DNA from: Nitrospirota bacterium | GTDB lineage: Bacteria; Nitrospirota; Thermodesulfovibrionia; Thermodesulfovibrionales; UBA6898 | NCBI GenBank assembly: GCA_024275975.1 | Contig: JAJRYC010000059.1 | Coordinates: 1-58,650, forward strand | Length of the DNA stretch: 58,650 nt | Direction: 5' to 3' | Shown here: positions 1 to 10,114 of the stretch, one piece after another | Layout of the letters: every line of letters starts with the position of its first letter | How positions within the stretch are numbered: the stretch's first letter is position 1 | The notes under the pieces: model-generated | What the model was told of the DNA's origin: nothing | The model's input: only the letters and a program-made list of their open reading frames with translations | Databases searched by the model: none | Program-made: the position numbers and the translations under genes

Positions 1-3000
1 AGACTGTCGTCGTGTACGGAACTCTATACTGCAGGGCGCTCCGCCTGATCGAAAGCGAATCCTTCTGTGCCTGTGCTCCGCTGACGGTGTTTATAACAAA
101 AGTTATCTCCCGGTTCTTGATTAAATCCACTATATGCGGTCTGCCTTCCGCAACCTTGTTTATAACCTCGACCTCGATTCCCTTGTCACTGAGAAAGGCA
201 GCGGTTCCCCTTGTCGCGATGACCGAAAATCCCGCGGAATAAAGACGTTGTACGACGTCGCATATGCCCGGCTTATCTTCATCCCGGATGCTTATTACTA
301 TCTTCCCTGAAAGCGGAATTTTGTTGTTGCATGACGCCTGCACTTTTGAATAGGCGCGGCCGAAATCCTCGTCTATACCCATAACCTCTCCCGTTGACTT
401 CATTTCAGGCCCGAGGATCGTATCAACGCCGGGGAATTTGTCGAACGGGAATACGGCCTCTTTTACAGCAACATGCTTTATCTCTCTTTCTTCCGTCACA
501 CCAAGTTCTTTCAATGTCTTTCCGGCCATAACCTTGGCAGCTATCTTCGCAAGGGGGACGCTGGTCGCCTTGCTCACAAAAGGTATGGTTCTGGATGCCC
601 TCGGGTTGACTTCAAGTATATATATCTCTTTTTTCTTAACGGCGAACTGGACATTCATAAGCCCGATAACGCCGAGTTCTTTGGAAAGCTCCCTTGCCTG
701 CCTTTTTATTTCTTCGGTAATATCCGCGTCTAAAGAGTATGGAGGCAGAGAGCATGCCGAGTCACCGGAATGGATACCGGCCTCTTCTATATGCTCCATA
801 ACTCCGCCGATGACCACCTCATCACCGTCGGATACGGCATCGACATCAACCTCTATCGCATCGTTTAGATACTTGTCGATAAGAATCGGATGTTCGGGCG
901 AAGCCTTAACGGCGCGCTGCATGTAGTCCTGCAGAGTGGCATCATCGTAAACTATCTCCATCGCCTTTCCTCCCAGGACATAAGAAGGCCTTACCATCAC
1001 AGGGTATCCTATCTTGCTTGCGACTTCCAGTGCTTCCGCAATGGACAGCGCCGTATCGCTCTCGGGCTGGCGAAGGTTGAGTTTATGAAGGAGCTTTTTG
1101 AACCTCTTCCTGTCCTCGGCCCGGTCTATAGAGTCGGGGGATGTGCCCAGAATCCTTATGCCCTCTTTTTCGAGCGGCACCGCAAGTTTAAGCGGCGTCT
1201 GCCCCCCGAACTGTACGATGACCCCATACGGATTTTCTATTTCGATTATATTCAGGACGTCTTCTATCGTTAGCGGCTCAAAATAAAGCCTGTCGGAAGT
1301 ATCGTAGTCCGTACTGACGGTTTCAGGGTTGCAGTTGACCATTATTGTCTCGTATCCCAGTTCTTCCAGCGCAAAGACGGCGTGAACGCAGCAGTAATCA
1401 AACTCTATGCCCTGGCCGATCCTGTTTGGCCCGGACCCCAGAATGATTATCTTCTTCCTGTCTGTCGGATTCGCCTCGCAGGCGGCCTCGGGTGCTGTCG
1501 CGGATCCGGGCCCGGCGTCGCCTGTCAGCCGGTAGAAAGGTTTTTCATATGTCGAATAAAGGTAGGGTGTGTAGGCGGCAAACTCCGCGGCACATGTGTC
1601 CACCATTTTGTATACGGGACGTATATTATATTCTTTTCTGAGCCTTCTGATCTCCATCTCTTCGAGATTGAGCAGCTGAGCAATCCTTCTGTCGGAAAAA
1701 CCGTTCTCTTTCGCCTCTCTCAGCACGTCGTTCAATTCCGACCGCTTTATCTTCTCTTCCATCTCTACAAGCTGCCTTATATTATTAAGAAACCATGGAT
1801 CTATGCGTGTGTATTCGTAAATTTTATCAACCGGCAGGCCGGTCCGTATCGCCTGGGCGATGTACCAGAGCCTTCTCACACCCGGTATCCTTAAATTCGT
1901 CCTGATTTTCTCGGGGTCGCTATCAACTTCCTCCAGTCCATAGTCCCCTGTCTCGAGACTTCTCAGCGCCTTCTGCAGTGATTCCTTGAACGTCCTGCCG
2001 ATAGACATCACCTCGCCCACGGATTTCATCTGGGTGGTGAGCACCGGATCCGCATCGGGGAATTTCGGAAACGCGAACCGGGGGAATTTTGTAACCACAT
2101 AATCTATCGAAGGCTCAAAAGACGCAGGGGTCTCCCTTGTTATGTCATTTTTTATCTCGTCGAGGTTCATACCCACAGCCAGCTTGGCCGCTATCTTTGC
2201 TATGGGGAATCCCGTTGCCTTCGAGGCAAGCGCGGAGCTTCTCGAAACCCTCGGATTCATCTCCACTATAACCATCCTGCCGTCTTCCGGGTTTACGGCA
2301 AACTGTATATTGGAGCCGCCAGTATCTACTCCGATTTTACGAATGATCGCTATGGAGGCGTCTCTCATGCGCTGGTATTCCCTGTCTGTGAGTGTCTGCG
2401 CAGGGGCGACCGTAATAGAATCACCCGTATGTATTCCCATTGGATCAAAGTTCTCTATCGAACATACGATGACAACATTGTCCATCTGATCACGCATCAC
2501 CTCAAGTTCGTACTCCTTCCACCCAAGGGCCGATTCCTCGATAAGCACCTGTCCGGCAGGACTCAGTTTTAGCCCCTTGTCCAGCAGGTCAATAAATTCC
2601 TCGATATTGTACGCGATGCCCCCGCCGGTCCCTCCGAGTGTGTACGCGGGTCTGAGTATGATCGGGAAACCCAGGTCGTCTACCGCCTCCAGACCCTCTT
2701 TGACGGTCATAACAGCGGCGCTTTTAGGCACATCCAGCCCGATTTCAGCCATCGCCTCCTTGAAAGTCTCCCTGTCTTCAGCCTTTTTTATCGCATCAAT
2801 CCGGGCACCTATCAGTTCAACATTATATTTTTCGAAGACTCCCAGTTCCGCGAGTTTGACAGTAAGGTTCAGGGCGGTCTGCCCTCCCATTGTAGGCAAC
2901 ACCGCGTCAGGCCGCTCCTTCTCTATGATCATTTCAAGTACTTCCGGGGTAAGTGGTTCTATATAAGTTGAATCAGCTGTTTCGGGGTCGGTCATTATCG

Positions 3001-3157
3001 TAGCGGGATTCGAATTCACAAGCACTACCCTGTATCCCTCATCTCTTAATGCCTTGCAGGCCTGTGTGCCCGAGTAATCAAACTCGCAGGCCTGGCCGAT
3101 CACAATCGGGCCGGAACCTATAATAAGTATGCTCTTAATGTCTTCTCTTTTCGGCAA
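1..3157 (-). CDS. carB: Carbamoyl-phosphate synthase large subunit, C-terminus cut by window edge
   Basis: Large subunit of carbamoyl-phosphate synthase. It uses ammonia from CarA, bicarbonate and two ATP to make carbamoyl phosphate for pyrimidines and arginine. About 1052 codons are visible and the family has about 1070, so only a short C-terminal tail lies outside the window. The two ATP-grasp halves are recognisable: [17 protein letters not shown] near the N-terminus and [17 protein letters not shown] at the start of the second half, followed by the C-terminal MGS-like domain. The frame is open from start to edge. I chose the TTG at 3157 because it gives the usual MPKR start and has GAGG about 5 nt upstream; an in-frame GTG lies at 3163. 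The linker just before the second half seems some 15-20 residues longer than usual and is rich in Ala, Gly and Pro. Last gene of the pyr operon. Confidence 0.96.
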   Translation of the reverse strand, partial: MPKREDIKSILIIGSGPIVIGQACEFDYSGTQACKALRDEGYRVVLVNSNPATIMTDPETADSTYIEPLTPEVLEMIIEKERPDAVLPTMGGQTALNLTVKLAELGVFEKYNVELIGARIDAIKKAEDRETFKEAMAEIGLDVPKSAAVMTVKEGLEAVDDLGFPIILRPAYTLGGTGGGIAYNIEEFIDLLDKGLKLSPAGQVLIEESALGWKEYELEVMRDQMDNVVIVCSIENFDPMGIHTGDSITVAPAQTLTDREYQRMRDASIAIIRKIGVDTGGSNIQFAVNPEDGRMVIVEMNPRVSRSSALASKATGFPIAKIAAKLAVGMNLDEIKNDITRETPASFEPSIDYVVTKFPRFAFPKFPDADPVLTTQMKSVGEVMSIGRTFKESLQKALRSLETGDYGLEEVDSDPEKIRTNLRIPGVRRLWYIAQAIRTGLPVDKIYEYTRIDPWFLNNIRQLVEMEEKIKRSELNDVLREAKENGFSDRRIAQLLNLEEMEIRRLRKEYNIRPVYKMVDTCAAEFAAYTPYLYSTYEKPFYRLTGDAGPGSATAPEAACEANPTDRKKIIILGSGPNRIGQGIEFDYCCVHAVFALEELGYETIMVNCNPETVSTDYDTSDRLYFEPLTIEDVLNIIEIENPYGVIVQFGGQTPLKLAVPLEKEGIRILGTSPDSIDRAEDRKRFKKLLHKLNLRQPESDTALSIAEALEVASKIGYPVMVRPSYVLGGKAMEIVYDDATLQDYMQRAVKASPEHPILIDKYLNDAIEVDVDAVSDGDEVVIGGVMEHIEEAGIHSGDSACSLPPYSLDADITEEIKRQARELSKELGVIGLMNVQFAVKKKEIYILEVNPRASRTIPFVSKATSVPLAKIAAKVMAGKTLKELGVTEEREIKHVAVKEAVFPFDKFPGVDTILGPEMKSTGEVMGIDEDFGRAYSKVQASCNNKIPLSGKIVISIRDEDKPGICDVVQRLYSAGFSVIATRGTAAFLSDKGIEVEVINKVAEGRPHIVDLIKNREITFVINTVSGAQAQKDSLSIRRSALQYRVPYTTTV

Positions 3158-3172
3158 AGTCACCTCTTCGAT

Positions 3173-3787
3173 CTATTTAATTTTCAGAAATTCCTTTATT
3201 TCAGCCTGGACTGAAATTACCTCCCGCGGATCATCGCCGACATGGATGATTCTGTCCATCCCGCCGGAAAAAATCAGCTTTAATATATAAAGCGATCTCC
3301 TTTCGCCAAAACCAGGCATGACCATCCCGTGCTGAAGGGAGATCTTCTTAACAAAATCCACTCCGTCGGGATTTTCGACCTCTATCCGCATCTCTTCCAC
3401 GTTGACATCCATAATATTCTCAACAGGGAAGGTCTCCCTCTTTTTTCCAGCAAGTCCTGTCAGTCTGATCTCCGCCATGCCCGTAAGATTATTAAAAATA
3501 ATCTCCAGAGAACCGGAATTAAAGACAAATCTCCTGAACAGCAGGAACCCGGCCGGAAGGACGGCGGCTATTAATATGTATATGAGTATCGCATTGCCTG
3601 AAATATAAAAAAACACTGTATAAACCAGCCCGGAAGCAGCCATTGACGCAAGCAGCGAGGCAAATTCCCTGTTATAGATGTCCCGGTGCAGAACACTGCC
3701 CCTTTCTGCCCTGTACGATGACGTGATGAAGACAAGGGAATTGTCTTCCATGCGCAAGGTATATTTTCTGTCACGTGCATTATTCAA
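3173..3787 (-). CDS. Hypothetical membrane protein between carA and carB
   Basis: I do not recognise a family. The 204-residue product has two adjacent hydrophobic segments at about residues 42-62 and 64-85, then a soluble C-terminal part of about 115 residues. The start is a TTG at 3787 whose last two bases form part of the carA TGA stop (TTGA overlap), implying translational coupling. An ATG at 3751 is possible but has no Shine-Dalgarno sequence. The two close membrane segments followed by a beta-rich-looking domain resemble small bacterial PH-like membrane proteins, but this is only an impression. Its place inside the pyr operon suggests co-expression with carbamoyl-phosphate synthase, not necessarily a role in it. 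Confidence 0.75.
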   Translation of the reverse strand: MNNARDRKYTLRMEDNSLVFITSSYRAERGSVLHRDIYNREFASLLASMAASGLVYTVFFYISGNAILIYILIAAVLPAGFLLFRRFVFNSGSLEIIFNNLTGMAEIRLTGLAGKKRETFPVENIMDVNVEEMRIEVENPDGVDFVKKISLQHGMVMPGFGERRSLYILKLIFSGGMDRIIHVGDDPREVISVQAEIKEFLKIK

Positions 3788-4929
3788 GCCGCACCGTTTT
3801 CTATCATCTCCCTGAACCTCCCGAACAGATGCGAGGAGTCGTTCGGTCCAGGCCCCCCCTCGGGATGGTGCTGCACCGAGAATATCGGGAGATCAACATG
3901 GACCATCCCCTCTTCGGTCCCGTCGTAAAGATTCAGGTGGGTCAGTCTCACCTGACCATTGAGGCTCTTGATATCAACACAGTAATTATGGTTCTGCGAT
4001 GTTATCTCAACCTTGCCTGTTGTCAGGTCCTTGACCGGGTGGTTGCCGCCGTGATGACCGAATTTGAGTTTGTATGTACTTCCACCCATGGCAAGTCCAA
4101 GTATCTGATGGCCGAGACAGATGCCGAATACAGGTTTTTTGCCAAAAAGCTTTTTAGTGTTCTCAATTCCGTATGAAACCGCCTCCGGATCTCCCGGTCC
4201 GTTGCTGAGAATTATCCCGTCCGGATTCATCTCAAGCACCGCCTCGGCTGGTGTCCGCGCCGGAACAACGGTTATATCAAAGCGCGCGTCATAAAGATTC
4301 CGGAGTATATTGTATTTAACTCCGAAGTCATAAACAACCACCTTCCATCGGCTGGAGGGTGAGACTTTGACACCGGCTTCTTTCCCGCCTGATGCCGGCT
4401 GCCACCTCCAGACACCTTCGCTCCAGGAATATGGTTCTTTTGCCGTCACCTCTCCCACCAGGTCCAGTGCCGATATCCCTGGATGCGCCCTGACCTTTTC
4501 CAGAAGGGCCGAGGGGTCCTGATCAAGAGTGGATATAATCCCCATCTGGGCGCCGTGATTTCTCAGGTGCACTGTCAAAGCCCTGGTATCAAGGCCCTGG
4601 ATACCGACTATGCTGTATTTTTTCATGTATTCGACAATGCTTGAGGTTGAACGCTGGTTGCTCGGGAAATCACACGCCTCTTTTACCACAAAACCCTCCG
4701 CCCTTATTCCCCCGTCAGACTCAACATCTTCTTCATTTACGCCGTAATTGCCGATCTGCGTATATGTCATTGTGACTATCTGGCCCTTATAGGAAGGGTC
4801 TGTCAGGATTTCCTGATATCCTGTCATCGAGGTATTGAAGACTACTTCTCCCGTTGTCTCGCCTTCAGCGCCGAAGGTTTCACCTTCGAACACAGTGCCG
4901 TCCGCAAGAACCAATAATGCCTTATTCAT
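3784..4929 (-). CDS. carA: Carbamoyl-phosphate synthase small subunit
   Basis: Glutaminase subunit that releases ammonia from glutamine and channels it to CarB. The 381 residues match the family length. The N-terminal CPSase_sm_chain domain runs to about residue 150 (GEVVFNTSMTGYQEILTDPSY). The C-terminal class I glutamine amidotransferase domain holds the nucleophile Cys in FGICLGHQILGLA and the catalytic His-Glu in HHPEGGPGP. GGAGG lies 5 nt before the ATG. The stop overlaps the TTG of the following membrane-protein gene. An 83-nt gap separates it from pyrC, the only larger gap in the operon after pyrR. Confidence 0.97.
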   Translation of the reverse strand: MNKALLVLADGTVFEGETFGAEGETTGEVVFNTSMTGYQEILTDPSYKGQIVTMTYTQIGNYGVNEEDVESDGGIRAEGFVVKEACDFPSNQRSTSSIVEYMKKYSIVGIQGLDTRALTVHLRNHGAQMGIISTLDQDPSALLEKVRAHPGISALDLVGEVTAKEPYSWSEGVWRWQPASGGKEAGVKVSPSSRWKVVVYDFGVKYNILRNLYDARFDITVVPARTPAEAVLEMNPDGIILSNGPGDPEAVSYGIENTKKLFGKKPVFGICLGHQILGLAMGGSTYKLKFGHHGGNHPVKDLTTGKVEITSQNHNYCVDIKSLNGQVRLTHLNLYDGTEEGMVHVDLPIFSVQHHPEGGPGPNDSSHLFGRFREMIENGAA

Positions 4930-5012
4930 TCAGCCTCCAGATTTTCCAGGTCATATCCTGTCTTATTCCTCTCGCACGGGATGCCGGCCCGCCTCCGTCG
5001 AATAAAATCTTA

Positions 5013-6326
5013 TCAGGACAGTTCATTTACAACTCCTTTGCATATTGTTATAACCGGCATACCCTTTAAATCCCATTTATCAAATGGTGTATTTCTTCCT
5101 TTTGAGCTGAATCCAGCCGCGTCAACCCTGTATTCCCTTTCAGGGTCTATAATGCAGATGTCCGCGTCATAGCCGGGTTTCATCGAGCCCTTCCGTATCC
5201 CGACTATCCCGGCTGGGTTAAGCGCCATCTTCCCAACCAGCTGCTTTAACGTCAGAACCCCTTCGTCAACAAGCTTCATGCTTAAGCCGACCGAAGTTTC
5301 GAGTCCGGAGATCCCGGGAGGCGCAAGGTCGAATTCCCTGACCTTTTCATCCATATGATGAGGGGCGTGGTCCGTCACGATGACGTCTATTGTACCATCG
5401 GCAAGCCCTTTTTTTATCGCCTCCACGTCTGCCCTGCCTCGCAGGGGCGGATTCACCTTTGCGTTTGTATTGTATCCACGCACGGCTTCCTCTGTAATAC
5501 TGAAATAATGGGGACATGTCTCGGCGGAGACAGCGGCAACACCTCTCTTTTTAGCAGCCCTGATTAATTCCACGGACCCCTTTGTCGAGACATGAGCTAA
5601 ATGCAGTCTGCCGCCCGTCAGTTCAGCAAGGGCTATGTCCCGAGCTACCATTATCTCTTCCGCCTGGGCCGGTATGCCTTTCAGCCCGAGCAAGGCCGAC
5701 AACAGGCCCTCATTCATAACACCCCTGGCCGCAAGCATCAGATCCTCGCAATGCGAGATTATCGGCGCATCGAACACTCTCGAGTATTCAAGCGCCCTCC
5801 TCATCATCAGACTGTCAGCAACAGGCCTTCCGTCATCCGAGAAGGCGACGCATCCGGCCTCGTACATCATGGTCATCTCGGCAAGCTCCCTACCTTTCTG
5901 GCCCTTTGTTATGCAACCGACAGGGTATATATTGCAACTGCCTTCCATGGCAGCCTTCTTCAGTATAAACTGGGTTATACTGGAATTATCGTTAACCGGA
6001 TCTGTGTTCGGCATACAGCATACGGATGTTATCCCGCCACGTATCGCCGCCCCGGTGCCTGTCTTTATCGTCTCCTTATATTCAAATCCCGGCTCTCTTA
6101 AATGCACATGCATATCAACAAGACCGGGCATTACAATAAGCCCCGCGGCATTGATAACACCGCGTTCCTGTGTCTTAATTCCGGATTCGTTTTCCTTCAT
6201 GCCGCCAGCTGGTTCCTTACGTCTTAAGACTTCTTTTATCTTTCCATCTTCTATTAATATATCCGCCGTCTCATCAATCCCCTGGGACGGATCGATCACA
6301 TGCCCGTTTTTTATTAAAAGCTTCAT
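5013..6326 (-). CDS. pyrC: Dihydroorotase (type I)
   Basis: Cyclises N-carbamoyl-aspartate to dihydroorotate, the third step of pyrimidine synthesis. The 437 residues fit the class I amidohydrolase dihydroorotases. Metal-ligand motif [10 protein letters not shown] follows the conserved MPGLVDMH segment, CMPNTDP is present, and the C-terminal catalytic Asp motif is IVTDHAPH. Start ATG overlaps the pyrB stop by 4 nt. A short insertion (about residues 33-58, rich in Glu and Lys) lies between the N-terminal beta strands. Type I dihydroorotases often associate with aspartate carbamoyltransferase, which would agree with the tight pyrBC coupling. Confidence 0.96.
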   Translation of the reverse strand: MKLLIKNGHVIDPSQGIDETADILIEDGKIKEVLRRKEPAGGMKENESGIKTQERGVINAAGLIVMPGLVDMHVHLREPGFEYKETIKTGTGAAIRGGITSVCCMPNTDPVNDNSSITQFILKKAAMEGSCNIYPVGCITKGQKGRELAEMTMMYEAGCVAFSDDGRPVADSLMMRRALEYSRVFDAPIISHCEDLMLAARGVMNEGLLSALLGLKGIPAQAEEIMVARDIALAELTGGRLHLAHVSTKGSVELIRAAKKRGVAAVSAETCPHYFSITEEAVRGYNTNAKVNPPLRGRADVEAIKKGLADGTIDVIVTDHAPHHMDEKVREFDLAPPGISGLETSVGLSMKLVDEGVLTLKQLVGKMALNPAGIVGIRKGSMKPGYDADICIIDPEREYRVDAAGFSSKGRNTPFDKWDLKGMPVITICKGVVNELS

Positions 6327-7246
6327 GCCTTTACCCCCGAAAGCAGGTAAAGGACCGCCATCCTTACAGCAAGTCCGTTTGTAACCTGCTCAATAATGAC
6401 CGACATCTTTCCGTCAGCCACATCAGAAGAGATCTCGACACCTCTGTTCATCGGTCCAGGATGCAACACAATCACGTCCTTTTTCGCCCTGGAAATCCGC
6501 TCTAACGTCAGCCCCCAGTTTCTGAAATATTCGTCGGTCGAAGGAAAAAACCCCTTCCCCTGTCGCTCCATCTGGATCCTCAGCGTCATTATAATATCGA
6601 CGTCTTTCAGCCCCTCATTCATATCCGTATATAACCCAACTCCAAGTTCTTTCATGTATGCCGGGATCAGTGTGGGCGGGCCGATCAGCCTGACGTCCGC
6701 GCCCAGTTTTTTTAAGGCATATATATTCGATTTGGCAACCCTGCTATGCAGGATATCACCCACAATCGCAACATTGAGTCCCCTGATGTCGCCCTTTGCT
6801 TCTTTTATTGTGAAGAGGTCGAGCAATGCCTGTGTCGGGTGCTCATTCGTCCCGTCTCCGGCGTTGATGACGGAAGCATTCAAATTCTTCGCCAGAAAGT
6901 GGGCCGTACCGGCGCAGGAATGCCTTACTATGATAAAATCGGCTCCGAGCGCCTGAATATTCATTGCTGTATCTCTCAGGGTTTCTCCTTTTACAACACT
7001 GCTTGTGGATACGGAGAAATTGATCACGTCGGTGCTCAGCCTTTTCGCCGCAAGTTCGAACGACGTCCTGGTCCTGGTGGAAGGCTCGTAGAACAGGTTC
7101 ACAACCGTCCTTCCGCGCAACGCCGGCACCTTTTTAATGTCCCTGCCAAGGATATCCTTGAATCCGGCGGCGGTATCGAGCACAAGCTCAATGTCACCGG
7201 GCTCAAGTTCTTTAATGCCAATCAGATCCCGGGACTTAAGACTCAT
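6323..7246 (-). CDS. pyrB: Aspartate carbamoyltransferase catalytic subunit
   Basis: Transfers the carbamoyl group from carbamoyl phosphate to aspartate. The 307-residue protein has the carbamoyl-phosphate-binding motif [13 protein letters not shown] near residues 52-64, [12 protein letters not shown] near 135, and the C-terminal [11 protein letters not shown] segment. It overlaps pyrR by 11 nt at its start and pyrC by 4 nt at its end. No pyrI-type regulatory subunit is present in the window, in agreement with control through PyrR instead. Confidence 0.97.
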   Translation of the reverse strand: MSLKSRDLIGIKELEPGDIELVLDTAAGFKDILGRDIKKVPALRGRTVVNLFYEPSTRTRTSFELAAKRLSTDVINFSVSTSSVVKGETLRDTAMNIQALGADFIIVRHSCAGTAHFLAKNLNASVINAGDGTNEHPTQALLDLFTIKEAKGDIRGLNVAIVGDILHSRVAKSNIYALKKLGADVRLIGPPTLIPAYMKELGVGLYTDMNEGLKDVDIIMTLRIQMERQGKGFFPSTDEYFRNWGLTLERISRAKKDVIVLHPGPMNRGVEISSDVADGKMSVIIEQVTNGLAVRMAVLYLLSGVKA

Positions 7247-7766
7247 TCAGGCACACCTTATCCGCCATGCCGTCTTCTTCAAGCTGGACATTGACAGTCT
7301 CCGAAAGCAGTGTAGGGATGTTCTTGCCCACAAAATCCGCTTTGATCGGCAGTTCCCTGTGCCCCCTGTCGACGAGTACGGCAAGTTGAATAGTGGCCGG
7401 CCTTCCAAAGTCCATAAGCGCATCCATAGCCGCCCGTATAGACCTTCCGGTGAAGAGCACGTCATCGACCAGCACGACGTTCTTGTTGCTGATCTGGCAC
7501 GGCACTTCCGTTCTTCTCACAAGAGGCTGGTCCTTTCTTACATTTATATCATCCCTGTAAAGGGCGATATCAAGCATGCCGACAGGTACATCCACGCCTT
7601 CTATCTCCTTCAGCTTCCTGGCGATTCTTACTGCTATATGAACACCGCGCTTCTGAATACCGACAAGGCAGATTGACCCTACGCCCTTGTTCTTTTCGAT
7701 TATTTCGTGAGACATTCTGGCTATTATACGTTCAATGTCCTTTTTATCAAGAATCTTTTTAGACAT
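7236..7766 (-). CDS. pyrR: PyrR: pyrimidine operon attenuator / uracil phosphoribosyltransferase
   Basis: RNA-binding regulator that senses UMP/UTP against PRPP and folds pyr leader RNA into its terminating form; many homologues also have uracil phosphoribosyltransferase activity. The 176 residues match the family length. The PRPP-binding motif is [22 protein letters not shown]. It is the first gene of the operon and lies directly downstream of a leader containing a PyrR-type RNA element and a terminator, so autoregulation is well supported by context. The stop codon is TAA, inside the pyrB start region. Confidence 0.96.
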   Translation of the reverse strand: MSKKILDKKDIERIIARMSHEIIEKNKGVGSICLVGIQKRGVHIAVRIARKLKEIEGVDVPVGMLDIALYRDDINVRKDQPLVRRTEVPCQISNKNVVLVDDVLFTGRSIRAAMDALMDFGRPATIQLAVLVDRGHRELPIKADFVGKNIPTLLSETVNVQLEEDGMADKVCLNES

Positions 7767-7870
7767 GTATATTCAATCCATTAACAAATTAGAAAGTGGC
7801 GGAGGGATTTTTTACGCACTCGTAGATATTCAATCCGTTATACTCTGTCTGAAGTTGCATTTGATGCGAG

Positions 7871-7907
7871 CAATTTAAAAACCTTCCCCCGACGTAATCG
7901 GGAAGGT
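7871..7907 (-). terminator. Attenuator terminator in the pyrR leader
   Basis: On the minus strand an 8-bp perfect stem (ACCTTCCC with GGGAAGGT) closes a short loop and is followed by five T residues, about 110 nt before the pyrR start codon. Its position between the PyrR-binding element and pyrR makes it the expected intrinsic terminator of a pyr attenuator. Confidence 0.8.
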
Positions 7908-7934
7908 CTGGTAAGGATATGTTTTTTTGATTGC

Positions 7935-7976
7935 AGCTCACGCTGTCTCCTTTGCCTTTTCAGCCTCACTGGACTA
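7935..7976 (-). promoter_or_regulatory. PyrR-binding leader RNA element (anti-antiterminator)
   Basis: The minus strand reads AGTCCAGTGAGGCTGAAAAG. The first 14 bases fit the consensus I recall for PyrR-binding loops in Bacillus leaders (ARUCCNGNGAGGYU) at every position. It lies about 28 nt upstream of the attenuator terminator and about 17 nt downstream of the predicted -10 box. With high UMP, PyrR would stabilise this hairpin and allow the terminator to form. Confidence 0.82.
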
Positions 7977-7993
7977 TTTTTAAAGGCGGTGTT

Positions 7994-8022
7994 ATTAAAG
8001 CATAAAATCCGGCATCTGTCAA
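7994..8022 (-). promoter_or_regulatory. Sigma-70 type promoter of the pyr operon
   Basis: TTGACA (8017-8022) and TTTAAT (7994-7999) are separated by exactly 17 nt on the minus strand. Transcription from here would begin the PyrR leader. The -35 box is perfect and the -10 box matches four of six consensus positions. Confidence 0.75.
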
Positions 8023-8085
8023 ATCCGTAACCAGCGTCAATTTACGGACTATGAATTAAAACGTGCCTGAGAGGAACCGGCTTTT

Positions 8086-9033
8086 TTACTTCCCCCAGTC
8101 ATGCTTATGTCTTTTCCTGTGGTGTATGTATTTTTCCGCTGAAAGCGCAGCGACACATCCATTGGAAGCAGCGGTCACAACCTGCCTGATCTCAGTACAG
8201 ATTACATCTCCAGCAGCAAAGACTCCCGGCGTCGCGGTCTCCATCATACGGTTTGCCTGAATACATTCTTCCTCCGTCAGTTCAACCGAGCCGTACAGAA
8301 AATCCACAATCGGCTTGCTGCCGTGCATGTATACAAAGACGCCTGACAATGGAATCTCCGACTCTTTTTTGCTGGAATCCACTATTCTTATCTTCTCAAC
8401 CGTATCCGTCCCCTCAATTGACTTCACAAAGCTTTCCAGGATTACTTCGAGATTTTTTTCATGAAGAGCAGGATGGTCGTCGACTTTCAATTTTGGAGTG
8501 GGAGATATCAGATAGACCGTCTCTGCGAATTTTGTTAAAAAACCGGCCTCTTTCACTGCCTCTTCCGAATTGCCTATGACACAGACAGTCTTGTCCTTAA
8601 AAAACGCGGCATCACATACTGCACAGTAACTTACGCCCCTGCCCAGGAACCCGGCTTCGCCTTCTATCGTCGGTTTTCTTCCCATCGAGCCTGTCGCGAT
8701 AATTACGGCCTTACCTTTATAGCTGCTGTCGATGGTAAAGACTTCTTTGATGTCCGAATCAAGTTTAACGCCTATAATCTGTGATTCGATATATTCCGCT
8801 CCGAAGCTGAGCGCCTGCTGTTTGAAGACATCAAGGAGTTCTTTTCCGGACATAGGACTTGTCAGACCAGGGTAGTTTTCTATAATGCTCGCGTATGCAA
8901 GCGCCCCTGCCGCCGCAGATTTATCAAGGACCACCGTCTTTAATTTCGACCTTGAGGTGTACTGCGCCGCAGACAGTCCGGCGGGACCTCCGCCTATAAT
9001 TATCACATCATATAAACTTTCCTGTTCCGACAT
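8086..9033 (-). CDS. Thioredoxin-reductase-like FAD disulfide oxidoreductase lacking a clear NADPH motif
   Basis: Flavoprotein of the low-molecular-weight thioredoxin reductase family, 315 residues. It has the FAD dinucleotide motif IIIGGGPAGLSAAQY at the N-terminus, the redox-active CAVC near residue 137, and a C-terminal GVFAAGDV FAD motif. In place of the usual GGGDSA and HRR NADPH-binding segments it has GNSEEA followed by LISPTPKLK, so NADPH use is doubtful. Ferredoxin- or flavin-linked relatives without NADPH motifs are known. The start at 9033 is chosen because AAGGAGG lies 6 nt upstream; an earlier ATG at 9057 has no such site. The tail is rich in His, Arg and Lys. Confidence 0.85.
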   Translation of the reverse strand: MSEQESLYDVIIIGGGPAGLSAAQYTSRSKLKTVVLDKSAAAGALAYASIIENYPGLTSPMSGKELLDVFKQQALSFGAEYIESQIIGVKLDSDIKEVFTIDSSYKGKAVIIATGSMGRKPTIEGEAGFLGRGVSYCAVCDAAFFKDKTVCVIGNSEEAVKEAGFLTKFAETVYLISPTPKLKVDDHPALHEKNLEVILESFVKSIEGTDTVEKIRIVDSSKKESEIPLSGVFVYMHGSKPIVDFLYGSVELTEEECIQANRMMETATPGVFAAGDVICTEIRQVVTAASNGCVAALSAEKYIHHRKRHKHDWGK

Positions 9034-9184
9034 AAAGCCTCCTTGATTCTCATGCAAATGGTTAAGTGTTCAGGGACGGAGTTGGTATCAACCATGATTT
9101 TCCATTTCGCCAGCAAACTGACCTCCTGTTTTTAAACCACGTCGTTTCCGAATATCCCCTGGATACGACAACCGGATTAAAATC

Positions 9185-10114
9185 TCAGCTTCTCAATTCC
9201 TTCAGCGTCTTATTCAGGCTATCGGTATCTTCGACATTAAACAGTCTTGCCGACGGTTCTATTCTTTTAATGAGGCCCGAGAGGGTTTTCCCGGGACCGA
9301 CTTCAATAAACGTATTGATGCCGTTATCAACGATATTCCTGATCGAGTCTTCCCATAACAGCGGGCTGTTCAGCTGTTTGATGAGTGATAATTTTATTTT
9401 TTCCGCATTGTTCAGGAACATCGCGTCCGCATTGTTTACAACAGACACGCCGGAATTCCGGAATTCGATTGTATTGAGAAGCTCAGCCAGCCTATTCGAT
9501 GCCTCGACCATTAAAGTGCAATGTGAAGGCGCACTGACCGCAAGCGGAACCACCCTTTTCGCTCCGGCGATTTTGGCGAGTTTCATAGCGTCTTCCACCG
9601 CTGTTCTCTCACCCGCTATTACAATCTGACCGGGGGAATTGTAATTCGCCGGTGAAACATAGCCGGTTTTAACGTTAAGACATACTTCATCCACACTGTT
9701 CCTGTCCAGTCCCATAACAGCCGCCATAAGGCCCTTTCCTTCAGGCACTGATTCCTGCATAAACTTCCCTCTTTTTTCGGTAAGTTTTACCGCTTCTTTA
9801 AAAGGGAGAACGTCCGCGGCAACAATCGCGGAGTATTCGCCAAGGCTGTGGCCGGCCACAACATACGGAAAGACTCCTTTTGATGTCAGCACCCTGTACG
9901 CGGCAATACTTGCCGTCAAAATACAGGGCTGGGTCCTGAACGTCTTGTTGAGCTCTTCCAGTGGGCCATTAAAGCTAAGTTTTTTTATGTCATGTCCGAG
10001 CGCTTCAGACGCCTCTTTATACAGGGTTTTGACTTCATCGAAGTCATTCCAGAGTTGCCTGCCCATGCCGACATACTGAGAACCCTGGCCCGGAAATACG
10101 AATGCTATCTTCAC
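9185..10114 (-). CDS. fabD: Malonyl-CoA:ACP transacylase
   Basis: Loads malonyl groups onto acyl carrier protein for fatty acid synthesis. The 309 residues carry the N-terminal FVFPGQGSQYVGMG motif, the nucleophile Ser in VAGHSLGEYSAI near residue 90, and the catalytic His in APSHC near residue 199. It overlaps etfA by 4 nt and is the last gene of an etfB-etfA-fabD run. No other fab genes are in the window, so it is separated from the usual fab cluster. Confidence 0.95.
   Translation of the reverse strand: MKIAFVFPGQGSQYVGMGRQLWNDFDEVKTLYKEASEALGHDIKKLSFNGPLEELNKTFRTQPCILTASIAAYRVLTSKGVFPYVVAGHSLGEYSAIVAADVLPFKEAVKLTEKRGKFMQESVPEGKGLMAAVMGLDRNSVDEVCLNVKTGYVSPANYNSPGQIVIAGERTAVEDAMKLAKIAGAKRVVPLAVSAPSHCTLMVEASNRLAELLNTIEFRNSGVSVVNNADAMFLNNAEKIKLSLIKQLNSPLLWEDSIRNIVDNGINTFIEVGPGKTLSGLIKRIEPSARLFNVEDTDSLNKTLKELRS

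Noticed and set aside
1-3157. Several plus-strand open frames across carB
   Set aside because: They are antisense shadows of a highly conserved carB frame that is open from its start to the window edge.
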